Shown here piece by piece: positions 1 through 9,873 of a stretch of DNA of 64,000 nucleotides. This DNA is from Rhynchopus euleeides. Lineage: Eukaryota; Euglenozoa; Diplonemea; Diplonemida; Diplonemidae. The stretch spans positions 1,550,001-1,614,000 of the forward strand of contig OY723308.1 of NCBI GenBank assembly GCA_963210315.1. The letters run 5' to 3'. How positions within the stretch are numbered: position 1 is the first letter of the stretch; every line of letters starts with the position of its first letter. The translations under genes and the position numbers were made by a program. The notes under the pieces were generated by a model that saw only the letters and a list, made by a program, of their open reading frames with translations, had not been told where the DNA came from and made no database searches.

Positions 1-1
1 T

Positions 2-1185
2 TCCAAGATCATCTCAGGTTCTGACGATGAGAGCGTTCGGGTGTGGGATATGTCAACAGGGATGGCGTTGCAGAAACTTGAAGGACACACGTCCGATGTA
101 CGTACCGTGGCTGTCACACCGGATGGATCCAAGATTATCTCAGGATCAGGTGACAACAGCATTCGGGTGTGGGACCTGTCACAGGGAAGGTGTTGCAGAA
201 GCTTGAAGGCCACACGTCTGATGTATGGAGCGTGACTGTCACACCAGACGGGGCGAATATTATCTCAGCATCTCGCGATGAGAGCGTCCGAGTGTGGTAT
301 GCATCTACAGGGAAGGAGTTGCAACAGCTCGAAGGCCACAGTGCCTGTGTGCGCACCGTGACTGTCACACCAGATGGATCGAAGATTATCTCAGGTGCTG
401 CCGATGAGAGCGTCCGAGTGTGGGATGCATCTACAGGGAAGGAATTGCTGAATCTTGACTGCCACAGCTCCGTGCGTACCGTGGCTGTCACTCCGGACGG
501 GTGGAAGATTGTCTCAGGTTCTGACGACCGTATCATTCGGGTTTGGGATGCAGCAACGGGGGACGAGTTGCAGAAACTTGAAGGCCACACTGAATGTATC
601 TGGAGCGTGGCTGTAACACCAGACGGATCGAAGATCATCTCAGGAGCTTTCGACAACACCGTTGTGGTGTGGGATGCATCTACAGGGGAGGAATTGCGGA
701 GGCTTCGAGGCCACTGCTCCTCTGTCAACAGCGTGGCTGTTACCCCAGACGGATTGAAGATTATCTCAGCTTCTGACGACAGCAGAATTCTGGTCTGGGA
801 CGCCTCCACAGGGGAACAGCTGCAGAGTCTTGAAGGCCACACCAACTGCATACAGAGCGTGACTGTCACATCAGACGGATCGAAGATTATCTCAGGATCT
901 GTCGACAACACCGTTCGAATGTGGGATGCATCGACAGGGGAGGAGTTGCAGAAATTTGAAGGCCACACCCACTGGGTACAGAGCGTGGCTGCCACACCAG
1001 ACGGCTCCAAGGTCATCTCAGGATCTCGCGACAACAGCGTTCGGGTCTGGGACGCATCGACAGGAGAGGAGTTGCAGAAGCTTGAAGGCTACAACTGCGT
1101 CGCGAGCGTGGCTGTCACGCCGGACGGATCCAAGCTAGTCTCGGGATCACTCGACAAGACCATCCGGGTCTGGGATGCACCCCGG
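2..1185 (+). repeat. Tandem 126-bp repeats encoding WD40 blades
   Basis: DNA-level tandem array with a period of 123-126 bp, each unit encoding one WD40 blade. The units are similar enough at the nucleotide level to suggest recent internal duplication or homogenisation. Two units are one codon short. Confidence 0.85.
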
Positions 1186-1437
1186 GGTCCTACAGGGAAG
1201 GAGCTGCATCATCAACACCACACCGACTCCGAGAGGAGCGGAACTGCGACCGGATCCAAGCCGAACAACGTTTGTGACAACAACATGCCCCGCATCTGCA
1301 ACGCATCCTGGCAACCAGGGGCTGTGCTGGGCAGTGGCCCCGTCGTGCCTGTTCCCTGTGCCTGCATAGGGCTCGCTACAGTGACGCCACCCGCTGTGCG
1401 CAGGTTGCTGAGTGGCGCGGACACTACCACTCGATAG
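2..1437 (+). CDS. WD40 repeat protein, 5' partial, with one frameshift
   Basis: The gene enters from the left edge and encodes about ten WD40 repeats of 41-42 residues. Each has the core VTPDGSKIISGS followed by a VWD-STG end. WD40 repeats fold into beta-propellers that serve as protein-binding platforms; no partner or catalytic domain is visible here. The first two repeats read in one frame (codons starting at 2). From about 180 onward the open frame is the one with codons starting at 169. The cause is one missing A in the sequence encoding the second STG motif (TCACAGGG where the repeat before has TCAACAGGG). After the last repeat (to about 1185) comes a tail of roughly 85 residues without recognisable domain. 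One repeat has WY instead of WD. The frame change may be a sequencing error, or a sign that this is a young pseudogene. Family identity is certain; coding status is not. Confidence 0.85.
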
Positions 1438-1903
1438 GGACTCCCCCACCCCCACAGGGAGTCCACTGCTTCTGCCGGCGGGCCACACAAACAGGAAACA
1501 AGCAACCTCTTGTGCCACATCGTTGCGCTGTCGCTTTTGGCGCCTCCTCACTGCTTACCCCTTCTGAACTGCGCAAACATGGCGCCCCCACCCCCCCTAC
1601 GACGACCTGGCAGACGTGTCGACCGCCAGCACCTTCCGGTGCCTGCAAGACACCTAGCGGTATCGACAGTGCCACTGCAAGACAGCAAGCCCCCACAATC
1701 TCACCACTCGCGCCCCCCCCCCCCCCTCCCTCCCTCGCCCCCTTCACCCCTACCCCCCCCCCCCTTGGCGTTTTAAAGGTTCCCCCCCTCCCCCACGCGT
1801 GGATTTTTAATACCGTGGAACAATCAATTCTGCATTCTACTCTTTACCCCCTGGCGTTTGCCTCAGATTTCAGGATTCAAATCCTCTCTCCCACCCCTCA
1901 CCC
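1438..1903. other. Intergenic spacer rich in C runs
   Basis: No gene seen. It holds several C homopolymer runs (about 1716-1730 and 1756-1768) and a pyrimidine-rich stretch ahead of the AMP deaminase start. No convincing promoter motif is visible. Confidence 0.6.
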
Positions 1904-4900
1904 ATGCTCCAGGCTCCCCCATCACAACCCACCACCGCCACCGCCACCACCCTTCAACAGAGCGGGCGGGCCCATCTCTGGTGGGCCCCACCCCCCCGAC
2001 CCCCGACCCTCGGGATGTCTCAATTCCACAGAGACCCGCCCTACCATGTGGTGGACATCGTGGGGGACAACGGGGGTCGAGAGATGGAGGCTGCGGCGGA
2101 GAAGCTGCAGTGCATGATGCAGACCCGCCGCGCCTGGGTCGCGCGCGGGGAGGCTGCGCGGGGCCCCGCCACACCGGAGGCAACCACGGCGGCAGCATCG
2201 CCGGGGAAGGGTGTGCCGGGCTCAGCCACGCCTCCACCTCCTCCTCCTTCTTCTTCTCCTCCACCTCAGACGGAACTGGAGATGCAGTTTCAAGGCGAGG
2301 AGCGCGACCAGCAGGTTATCCAGCAGCGAGCCTTGCAGAAGCGTAAAGACCAGGAGGGTACCGATGATGACACCGAGCCGGAGGAGGGAAGCAACACGCT
2401 CCCCCCCAAGCCCTCAGCAGCAGGATCCGCGGCGACACCCCAGCCCACGCGCCTCCAGAAGGTGGCATGGGGGGGTTGGCGGGAGGACTCCATGGGTATC
2501 CCCTCCCGAACCGACTCTCTTCTCGATTCGTTTGCGGATGCCTACCCCGTGTTCCTCCATGACATGTCGCTGCTGCGGGATATCGCGCATGATGGGAGCT
2601 GCCGGACTGCATCCAGGACACGCCTGGATATTTTGGAGAGGAAGTTCTCGATTTTCCACACCCTCAACCAAGACATTGAGAAGGGGCTGGCGAGGGGGGC
2701 CGGGTCGGGGGATGCAGAGTTTTTGGACCACAAGCAGCCCGGGTTTCTCTTCCAGCCGCAGGGGGTGCGGCAGTCGCACCACGACTTGGATGCGGCGACG
2801 AATTTTTCGTTCCCCCCGGTGATCAAGCTCGACGCCTTCGCGCCCGGATCCGTCGCAGCGGAGGACGCGAGAGAATCCCACACCCAAGGCGGCAGTGGCA
2901 TGGGGACCCCCTCCCCCAGCGGGGTCGGCCCCTCCACCCTCCGCCGCCGCATGCGTCGCAAACCCCGCGGTGTCGCCGCAACCCCACCTCTCGGCCCCTC
3001 CGACTTCTACGCAGAATCGCCCTACCCCATCATCCTAACCGTTGCTAAGAGGGGGAGGGAGGGGGTCTCCATCAAGGAATTCCTCCAGAGAATATTCCTC
3101 CCCTTCTGGCTCGGGTTTGGCGGGGTGCCCTCTGCAGGGGGGTCCGATGGGGAGAGCCCGTCACCAGCCTCTGGGTCTGGCGTGTGGGAGAAGGTGATCG
3201 GGATCTGTGTCGAAGGGGAGGAGGCTGATGAGATGCCTACTCTCAGCTCACGACAGGTGGCGGGGCTCGACCCGGGGTGCCGTGTTGGGGATGTGCCCGA
3301 TGCGGTCTTCCTCTTCCTGATCTGGCAGGGGGTGTGCGCTGTGAATGAGCAGAGGGGGCTCCTCAACCTCCCCAGGGTCACCCTCACGATGCAGGCGCAG
3401 CACCGGGACCATCTCGTTGCATCCTTCCTCCTCTGCAGAGGGGTGTATAACTCCGCCCCCCTCATCAAGCAGCAGGTCCTGCAGTATATGTTCTACCTCG
3501 CCAAAATGACAGTCATCTCCGCCCCTCTCTACGAAGGCCGTGCCCTGTCAATCGGATGCCTCGCACACCCCTTTAAGAGATTCCTCACGAGCGGGATGCA
3601 GATCTCGTTGGAGAGCTCGATGATCCACCAAAGGGGGATGCCCAGCAGGGGGGACGAGAGCGAATGCCGGGAGGGCTCCTGGGGTGAGGTGGACGACACC
3701 CTCTTCACCTATGAGTCTTCGGAGCAGGCTGGCGGAGGGGGTGGGATTGAGTGCCGCCTCGGCGTCGCGGTCCCCCGGGGGGCGACCCCCGGAAACCCCG
3801 GCGCGGTGAAGCTGGATCTCAACACAGGCGGGGGCCCCCCGGTGCTGGTGCCGGGGAACCAGCTCCCCGCCCTCCACGCAAACCACATCCCCCTCCGCGA
3901 GGAGGTGGTTGCAACGGCGAATATCTTCAACCTGACCAAGACAGACGTCTCCGAGATGGCGGAACACCTCCACAGCCTCTACCCTGCTGCTGTCTACCGG
4001 AGGTGTGTGGAGGGGGGCGGCAGAAGGGGGTGCGGCGGCCCTTCCGCTGGGAAGCCCCCCTTCCCGGCGCAGATGCGGAACCTCGAGGCGCTGCGGCAGT
4101 TCCTCGGGGTGGCGGGGGATGGGGGTGGCGGTGGTGGTGGTGGTAGCGGAGGGGGGTCCATTCTGAAAATCCGGCACCTCTTCCGCCGCAGGTCTTACGA
4201 AGCGGAGCACCGCCTCCTGTCGACAGCCTGCGCGAGGGTCGCCTCGAGGCTGGGTGGCCTGACGGACCCACTCCATGCGGCTGGGGAGAGACTCCCCCGC
4301 ACCGTGCTTCCTTCCGCAAAGCGTGGGTTTCTGGAGTCGTACATCGAGCACGGCCGTCTCGAGATTAACGGGCCGAAGCTGACGGAGAAGGGGCCTATGT
4401 GTCACGCCGCGGAGAGGGTGAAGGATACGCTGCACCTCCGGAAGAAGTATGCCGACCCCAGCAGGTTCTGGAGCCGGGATTGGTGCTTCACCATGGAGTC
4501 CGGCGTGGAGGCGCCGGTTCCCACAGACTACCCCTCGGGCATATCGCTGTACGAGTTTGTCGTGGATTATACAGAGGTGTGCAGAGTGATGGAGTGCGAT
4601 GGGGTGAAGTCCCTCGCCAGGAGGCGCCTGGCGATGCTGGGGAATAAGTTTGACATCCACTCCTCCCTGCGGAAGCTGGATGAGACGGGGAGTGATGCGG
4701 TGGGGAGGAAGGTGAACGTGAACGACCACCGGGACTTCTACCAGACTGTGATAGTGGACACCCACGTCCACATGGCTGCGGGGATGACAGCGAGGGATCT
4801 GCTCGAGTTTATCAAAAACAAGGCGCAGCACCAGCCGGATGACATTGTCGGTGTGGAGCATGGGGACTCGGGGAACCAGAAGATCATCAGCCTCGCCGAC

Positions 4901-6283
4901 ATTCTTGACAAACTCGACATCCGTGACGTGAGAAAGCTGACCGTCGCCTCCCTCGGGGTGCAGGCTGACTCTACCCTCTTCGAGAGGTTCGACAACTTCA
5001 ACTCGAAGTATTCCCCCCTCGGGAAGAACGACCTGCGCACCCTGTTCCTCAAATCCAACAGCACGCTGCCCTCCTTCGGGGGCGACGTGCTGGCGGGGAG
5101 GTATTTTGCGGAGATCATCAAAAAGACCTTCCGCCGCATGCCCCACAACCACTTCGCGGAGTTCCGGATGTCGATCTACGGCAAGTCGCAGGGGGAGTGG
5201 GGTGACCTGGCCCACTGGCACTCCGTCCACGGCATGGGCAGCCGGAAGAACAAATGGCTCATCCAGGTCCCCAGGCTGTACGCAGTCCTCAAGAAATCGG
5301 GGCATGTCACCAACTTCGGGGATGTTCTGCGCAACATATTCCAGCCCCTGTGGGACGCCAGCCGCCACCCCGGGAAACACCCCCAGCTGGACTACTTCCT
5401 GACCTACACCAGCGGGTTTGACAGCGTGGACAGCGAGCATGGTGTTGACGCTGCGATTGACGTCGACACCCCTGTCCCTTCAAAATGGACCTCCCCCGAG
5501 AACCCCCCATACGCCTACTGGATGTACTATATGTGGGCGCATATCAAAGCCCTGAATAAATTCAGGGAGTCACGCGGCCTGACGACCCTCTCCTTCCGCC
5601 CCCACTGCGGGGAGTGCGGTGACCCGCGCCACCTCGCATCTGCCTTCCTCGCTGCGGATGGGATTTCGCATGGGATCCAGCTGCGGCTGTCCCCTTCGCT
5701 TCAATACCTCTACTATCTGGCGCAGATCCACATCGCGGTGAGCCCTCTTAGCAACAACAGCCTCTTTCTGGAGTTGGAGCACTCGCCGTTTCCGGATTTC
5801 TTCAGGAGGGGCTTGCATGTGTCGCTCAGCACGGATGACCCGCTGTTCTTCCACCAGACGCAGGAGCCGATTGTGGAGGAGTATAGCGTTGCGTCGAAGC
5901 TATGGAGGCTCAGCTCAACAGACCTGTGCGAAATAGCGAGGAACAGCACCCAGCACAGCGGGTTCGACAGCACTGTGAAGGAGAGGTGGGGTGGCCCGCT
6001 CTTCTTCCTCGACTCCTCCATCGGGAACGACGAGCGGAAGACGCATGTCCCGGACCTCCGGGTCGCATACCGTTTCGAGGTGTACCACGACGAGCTCTAC
6101 TTCCTCTCGCGCATCCGCACCATCGAGGGCCAGCCGCCCCCTGAAGACGCGCCCAGGTTTATGAGGACGCTTGCGGAGGAGGACGAGGTGCTCAAAGCCC
6201 TGGGGCTCAGCAGGGAGGAGCTGCTGGCGCAGAAGCGTGGGTTTGAGAAGGAGAAGCTGCCAGGCAGGAGGGCCAAGCTCTGA
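1904..6283 (+). CDS. AMP deaminase with N-terminal degenerate deaminase-like half
   Basis: Predicted AMP deaminase (AMP + H2O to IMP + NH3), a purine nucleotide cycle enzyme, 1459 residues against roughly 700-900 for typical family members. The C-terminal half carries the metal-binding and catalytic set: DTHVH at 952-956, FRPHCGE with His1234 and Glu1237, ISHG with His1256, and STDDP with Asp1311-Asp1312. It also has AEFRMSIYG, WLIQVPRLY, GFDSVDSEHG and SPLSNNSLFLE blocks typical of the family. The first ~230 residues are low-complexity. Residues about 380-700 align by eye with the later part of the same catalytic domain but lack the active-site residues. A glycine-rich linker lies near 735-750. 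The next in-frame Met (Met38, base 2015) is an equally possible start. The reading frame is a single exon. Identification of the C-terminal enzyme is firm. Confidence 0.95.
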   Translation: MLQAPPSQPTTATATTLQQSGRAHLWWAPPPRPPTLGMSQFHRDPPYHVVDIVGDNGGREMEAAAEKLQCMMQTRRAWVARGEAARGPATPEATTAAASPGKGVPGSATPPPPPPSSSPPPQTELEMQFQGEERDQQVIQQRALQKRKDQEGTDDDTEPEEGSNTLPPKPSAAGSAATPQPTRLQKVAWGGWREDSMGIPSRTDSLLDSFADAYPVFLHDMSLLRDIAHDGSCRTASRTRLDILERKFSIFHTLNQDIEKGLARGAGSGDAEFLDHKQPGFLFQPQGVRQSHHDLDAATNFSFPPVIKLDAFAPGSVAAEDARESHTQGGSGMGTPSPSGVGPSTLRRRMRRKPRGVAATPPLGPSDFYAESPYPIILTVAKRGREGVSIKEFLQRIFLPFWLGFGGVPSAGGSDGESPSPASGSGVWEKVIGICVEGEEADEMPTLSSRQVAGLDPGCRVGDVPDAVFLFLIWQGVCAVNEQRGLLNLPRVTLTMQAQHRDHLVASFLLCRGVYNSAPLIKQQVLQYMFYLAKMTVISAPLYEGRALSIGCLAHPFKRFLTSGMQISLESSMIHQRGMPSRGDESECREGSWGEVDDTLFTYESSEQAGGGGGIECRLGVAVPRGATPGNPGAVKLDLNTGGGPPVLVPGNQLPALHANHIPLREEVVATANIFNLTKTDVSEMAEHLHSLYPAAVYRRCVEGGGRRGCGGPSAGKPPFPAQMRNLEALRQFLGVAGDGGGGGGGGSGGGSILKIRHLFRRRSYEAEHRLLSTACARVASRLGGLTDPLHAAGERLPRTVLPSAKRGFLESYIEHGRLEINGPKLTEKGPMCHAAERVKDTLHLRKKYADPSRFWSRDWCFTMESGVEAPVPTDYPSGISLYEFVVDYTEVCRVMECDGVKSLARRRLAMLGNKFDIHSSLRKLDETGSDAVGRKVNVNDHRDFYQTVIVDTHVHMAAGMTARDLLEFIKNKAQHQPDDIVGVEHGDSGNQKIISLADILDKLDIRDVRKLTVASLGVQADSTLFERFDNFNSKYSPLGKNDLRTLFLKSNSTLPSFGGDVLAGRYFAEIIKKTFRRMPHNHFAEFRMSIYGKSQGEWGDLAHWHSVHGMGSRKNKWLIQVPRLYAVLKKSGHVTNFGDVLRNIFQPLWDASRHPGKHPQLDYFLTYTSGFDSVDSEHGVDAAIDVDTPVPSKWTSPENPPYAYWMYYMWAHIKALNKFRESRGLTTLSFRPHCGECGDPRHLASAFLAADGISHGIQLRLSPSLQYLYYLAQIHIAVSPLSNNSLFLELEHSPFPDFFRRGLHVSLSTDDPLFFHQTQEPIVEEYSVASKLWRLSSTDLCEIARNSTQHSGFDSTVKERWGGPLFFLDSSIGNDERKTHVPDLRVAYRFEVYHDELYFLSRIRTIEGQPPPEDAPRFMRTLAEEDEVLKALGLSREELLAQKRGFEKEKLPGRRAKL

Positions 6284-7456
6284 TCAGGGGCGGGGGGGGG
6301 GTGGGGGGCGGGGTGCGGGCGAGAACCAGGAGGGGGGGGGGGGGGTAGGTGTGGGGGAGTGTGAGTTGGTGGTGGGTTGTCTACCCGATCTACCGGATGG
6401 GTTGCGGTTGGGGTGGTGGCGGTGCGGTGTGGTGTGGTGTGTATACACGGTGGCCTAGCCAGGCAGTTGACCAGTTGACCAGGCCAGTCCCTGTCAGTCA
6501 GCAAACGGGCCTGGTCAGTGATCTGGTCATGACCAGGCCGACTCCCCTGGTCAAAACCCCTGATGAGGGCACCGTGTGTTTGTGTGGCTGTGTTCTGTCT
6601 GTGTGTGTGGGCCCTCCATTACGACATCCCCAATGCGGGGTTGAACTTCATTTGAACTTATTTTTGAACCCCCCCCCCCCCCCCCCAACCCACCCCCATC
6701 TCCCCCCCCGGCTTGTGTGGCTGCGCGCAACAGGAGGTGCACACCACACCTCCCCCACACACGTCATCACTGGAGGGGGGGAGCGGCAAGTGCTCTCGGC
6801 GACATGTGACAATACCCCTGCAACATGTCAAGCGGCGGTCTCCGGTTGGAGAGTGAGGGTGGGGGTGGGTGGGGTGGGGGTATTTTTTTTGGGGGCATCC
6901 CATTGATTTGCTAACTGTAAAGTGGGAATAGTATTTCACCCCCCCCCCCCCCTCCCTCCGCCCCCCCCCACAGCCCGAATTGGGTGCCGCCGACCCCTTT
7001 TTTTTCTTAATCACGCTTCGCGCGCTGCCCGTTGTTGCGTTCTCTCTGCGCCCTGCCTCTTTGCCCCCACCACCCCTCCCTTCTGAGGGGCTCCCTGATG
7101 GCGCGAGAGTCTCACCCACTGGATTGGGGGTGGCGTCTGCATCTTACATCCCCTAGATGGCGCTGCAAAATGGGCCCCGGGTCTGGTCTCGGATGTGCAT
7201 GCGGTGGTAATCAGCCCCCCCTCTCCCCTCACTCCTCCCTCCCTCCCTTCAACCCCCCCCCCTCCTCACTGCATTGGGGTTGACTTGATGGAGGATAGGG
7301 CAGAGCACCGGGCCCGGCAGATCTCGCCCCAGCGCTCACACAGCCAGCCCAGCCACACCCTTCCCATTGGTATCGTGTTGCGAACCCCCACACACACACC
7401 CCACCCGATCCGATTCCTCAGCAAACAGGAGAGGCAGGCAAACTCACGTCACAACC
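6284..7456. other. Intergenic spacer with G/C runs and a CTGGTC/GACCAG cluster
   Basis: No gene seen. It has long G runs just after the AMP deaminase stop, an 18-base C run at 6669-6686, further C runs near 6942 and 7252, and a cluster of inverted CTGGTC/GACCAG hexamers (listed separately). Confidence 0.6.
6455..6556. repeat. Cluster of CTGGTC/GACCAG words including a 14-bp palindrome
   Basis: About six copies of GACCAG or its complement lie within 100 bp. They include the perfect palindrome CTGGTCATGACCAG at 6523-6536 and two copies of GTTGACCAG in tandem near 6466-6483. It could be a protein-binding cluster or the remnant of a foldback element; no function is shown. Confidence 0.55.
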
Positions 7457-8158
7457 ATGAACTCCGTCACCCTGGGTCTTGCTGCGGTGCTGTGTGCTGT
7501 GGGTGCCAACGGCGCTGGCCTGTCTGCCACAGCGCTCACACCGTTCGACACGCAGGGGTACTACCGTGTGAGGAACGACTATCGCAGGTGCATGGCGCCG
7601 CTGTGCGGCGGGTGGTGGGTCAGCCTTGTGAACAGCGACACGACAAAGTGCGCCGACGGCGTGCTGCGCAAGGAGTGCTATGTGGCGGAGATCGTCACCA
7701 GGTGGGGCGCACCGTTCCGGCTCACCCTCCCGACGGAGTTGCTGAAGGGCACGCTGGACACCAAGGTGTTCGGGACGCATACCCTTGGCGCGTTCCGCCT
7801 TGCCGCGGCACACCACCAGGCCAGCGAGGCGGAGGGCCTGGGCACCTTCCTGGCTGTCAAGAGCAACGGCATCGTCTGCGTCACCGACCCGTGCCCCAGC
7901 CTGACCGCCTACACCCTCAACACCAAGGATTCGATGGATGTCTCCTCCGTCTTCTTCGACGACAGCTTGGATGCCAAGATGGTGCACTGGGCAAAGTCTG
8001 AGATTGACGCCGGGAGGGGTGTTGTGTTGGCGGGGAGGCTCGTCAAGCTGATCGGCACTGCCGGGGTTGGTGCCGGGGTGTCGGTGAACCAGGTCTACCG
8101 CGCGTGCCCCTCAGGGTTTGCACTGAGCAACGGCAGGTGCATTCCGGTGAGGAGGTAA
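7457..8158 (+). CDS. Secreted cysteine-containing protein, DUF6748-like
   Basis: Hypothetical secreted protein of 233 residues. I chose the ATG at 7457 because it opens directly with a signal-peptide-like stretch (MNSVTLGLAAVLCAVGANGA), whereas the 30 codons upstream in the same frame have no ATG and are basic. The mature part starts with a block YYRVRNDYRRC, PLCGGWW, VN, CADG, ECYVAEI. From memory this matches the cysteine pattern of DUF6748, a domain I associate mainly with myxobacteria and other bacteria; I could not search to confirm. A C-terminal CPSGF--NGRC motif adds another possible disulfide pair. Biochemical function is unknown. It has no obvious operon-like partner. If the match holds, a bacterial source is possible. 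Confidence 0.75.
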   Translation: MNSVTLGLAAVLCAVGANGAGLSATALTPFDTQGYYRVRNDYRRCMAPLCGGWWVSLVNSDTTKCADGVLRKECYVAEIVTRWGAPFRLTLPTELLKGTLDTKVFGTHTLGAFRLAAAHHQASEAEGLGTFLAVKSNGIVCVTDPCPSLTAYTLNTKDSMDVSSVFFDDSLDAKMVHWAKSEIDAGRGVVLAGRLVKLIGTAGVGAGVSVNQVYRACPSGFALSNGRCIPVRR

Positions 8159-8835
8159 TCTCGATCTTGCAAATACAATTTCGGCTTCACGGCAGCCCGT
8201 CCCATTCTTCTTGCATGCTTGCAGGGCCCATGCCAAGGCCGATGGGGAGGGTGGAAACGTCTTCTCCCCCCTCATCCTCATTCCCCTTCCAATCTCGCTT
8301 TTGGTTTTGATTTTTAACTCATTTCGTTGCAAGCGGTGAAGCGGGGGGGAGGGGGGGGGGAGTGGAAGTGGAGCCGCGACGAAACAAGGGAAAAAGAACC
8401 GTACGCCCGAATATTTGGGGAGCAATCGCCTTCATGCCGCTTCACAAGGGCCTCAACGCAACGTGTGCTCAAGCACACAACTGATGAGGCATCAGTGATT
8501 CGGCAATGACACAATGAGTGCGCTCAACAAAACGTAGCTCGGTAAATCTGCTTCTCGCAGTTTGCTGGACAGAGGGTGTTCCTACCAAATGGCCGAAAAG
8601 GGGGTACGATTTTTTAACCACAAACAGAGCATTCCCCACCCCTCCTGGGGACAAACATTGCGAGAAGGTGCTGGGAGACTTGCCTTCGCCTCCACTCTCG
8701 ACACTCAAAACACCCCCCCTCTCTGGGGCAGCCTGAACCACCCGGGCTTCTCCCCGATCGTTTCCCTCACCCCTCCCCCCCCCCCCTTTTCCCCACTCTT
8801 TTTTTCCCAATCCACACCAAACTTATGTCGGTCCA

Positions 8836-8880
8836 CCTCTCTCTCTCTCTCTCTCCCTCTCTCCCTCTCTCCCTCTCTCC
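8836..8880. repeat. CT/CCCTCT microsatellite
   Basis: Simple repeat of CT dinucleotides passing into CCCTCT hexamers. Confidence 0.95.
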
Positions 8881-8977
8881 GTAGCGCACATCATCCCCCC
8901 CGCCCCCCGCTCGACACAACCTACACAGTGCACGCGTTTGCTATGTCACGAGTGACCTCAACGAGTCGAGCCGACAG

Positions 8978-9077
8978 CCTCCAACTCGACAAATGGTCAG
9001 TTGTCGGGTCGACACAGTACCGGTTGTCGATTTCGACAAGTGGTCACTTGTCGAGTTTTTCAGTTGTCGACTGAACT
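8978..9077. repeat. Cluster of TCGACAA/TTGTCGA inverted words
   Basis: At least six TCGACA/TGTCGA-like words occur in 100 bp. The best is a hairpin with 10-bp perfect arms, TCGACAAGTG at 9033-9042 and its complement at 9045-9054, separated by 2 bases. A degenerate copy lies just upstream. Function unknown. Confidence 0.6.
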
Positions 9078-9873
9078 AGTGGTTGTCAAAACTAGTGCAC
9101 TGCAGGCGGTGTATGCATGTCGGGTGAAGGGGGAGGGGCCTCGTAGGGGCTGTGTAGGGGGGGGGGGGGGGGGAGGGAGCATCTCGATAGTGTTTCTCTT
9201 CTTTCATTCTTTCGTCTTCACTACCCACTCCCCACCCGTCACTCGACCCCCCTCAGGGGGGGCCCTGCACACACGCAGGCTGGGATGCGAAGCGCTCCAA
9301 AGCGCAGAGCGCACCCTGTCGAGAAGCGGGTCTGGGGGGTGGGTGGGGGAACCCCATTGTCTTGTGTGAGAGCACACATGCCCTGAAACTTTTCCCGGGT
9401 AATAGAACCCTCGGCGGTGGCGAAGATCCTTCTGCCTGTTTGTGTCCGGCGATTCCCCCTGGTGCACCTGCCTGATCGAGGCCTGCTCTCGAGGTGACGT
9501 GCTTCTTACGAAAGTCCTGTATGAGGGGGTAGCTTCAGGGAGGAGGGGAGGATGCATCGTTGGGTTCCAACCGTGAAGAGGGTATTTGGGAGAAAGCAGG
9601 AAACCTTCGGTGCAAACGATCCATGCTGAGGAACGCACATACCCAGGTCAGGTGTTGCTGTTTGAATGCACTGTGTCCCTCTGCCCTCCCCACCGCCCGG
9701 GATTTTGCTTTGTGATCTGCATTTTTGGCTTGCATGGCATGGCAGTTTCCATGAGGTCGCATGGGCACCACACCTGATGTTTGAGACCCCCTATTTCACT
9801 CCGGTATCAGAGGCTGCAGAGTCGCAGAGTAGCTTTGATGCCCCTGTAGGCACGGCACAAGCAGAATCACACA

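Larger units (their letters stand above)
8159..9873. other. Intergenic spacer with microsatellite and palindrome cluster
   Basis: No gene seen over 1.7 kb. It contains a CT microsatellite (8836-8880), a cluster of TCGACAA/TTGTCGA inverted words (8978-9077) and a 17-base G run at 9157-9173. Confidence 0.6.

Noticed and set aside
135-1034. 299-codon minus-strand frame across the WD40 array
   Set aside because: It is the antisense of the repeat-coding strand; the period and composition are those of the WD40 codons read backwards.
1870-1895. tRNA T-arm-like GATTCAAATCC
   Set aside because: No acceptor stem, D-arm or anticodon arm can be drawn around it. The same holds for GGTTCGAAGC near 56933.
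3548-5440. 630-codon minus-strand frame
   Set aside because: Antisense shadow of the AMP deaminase, produced by high GC at third codon positions.
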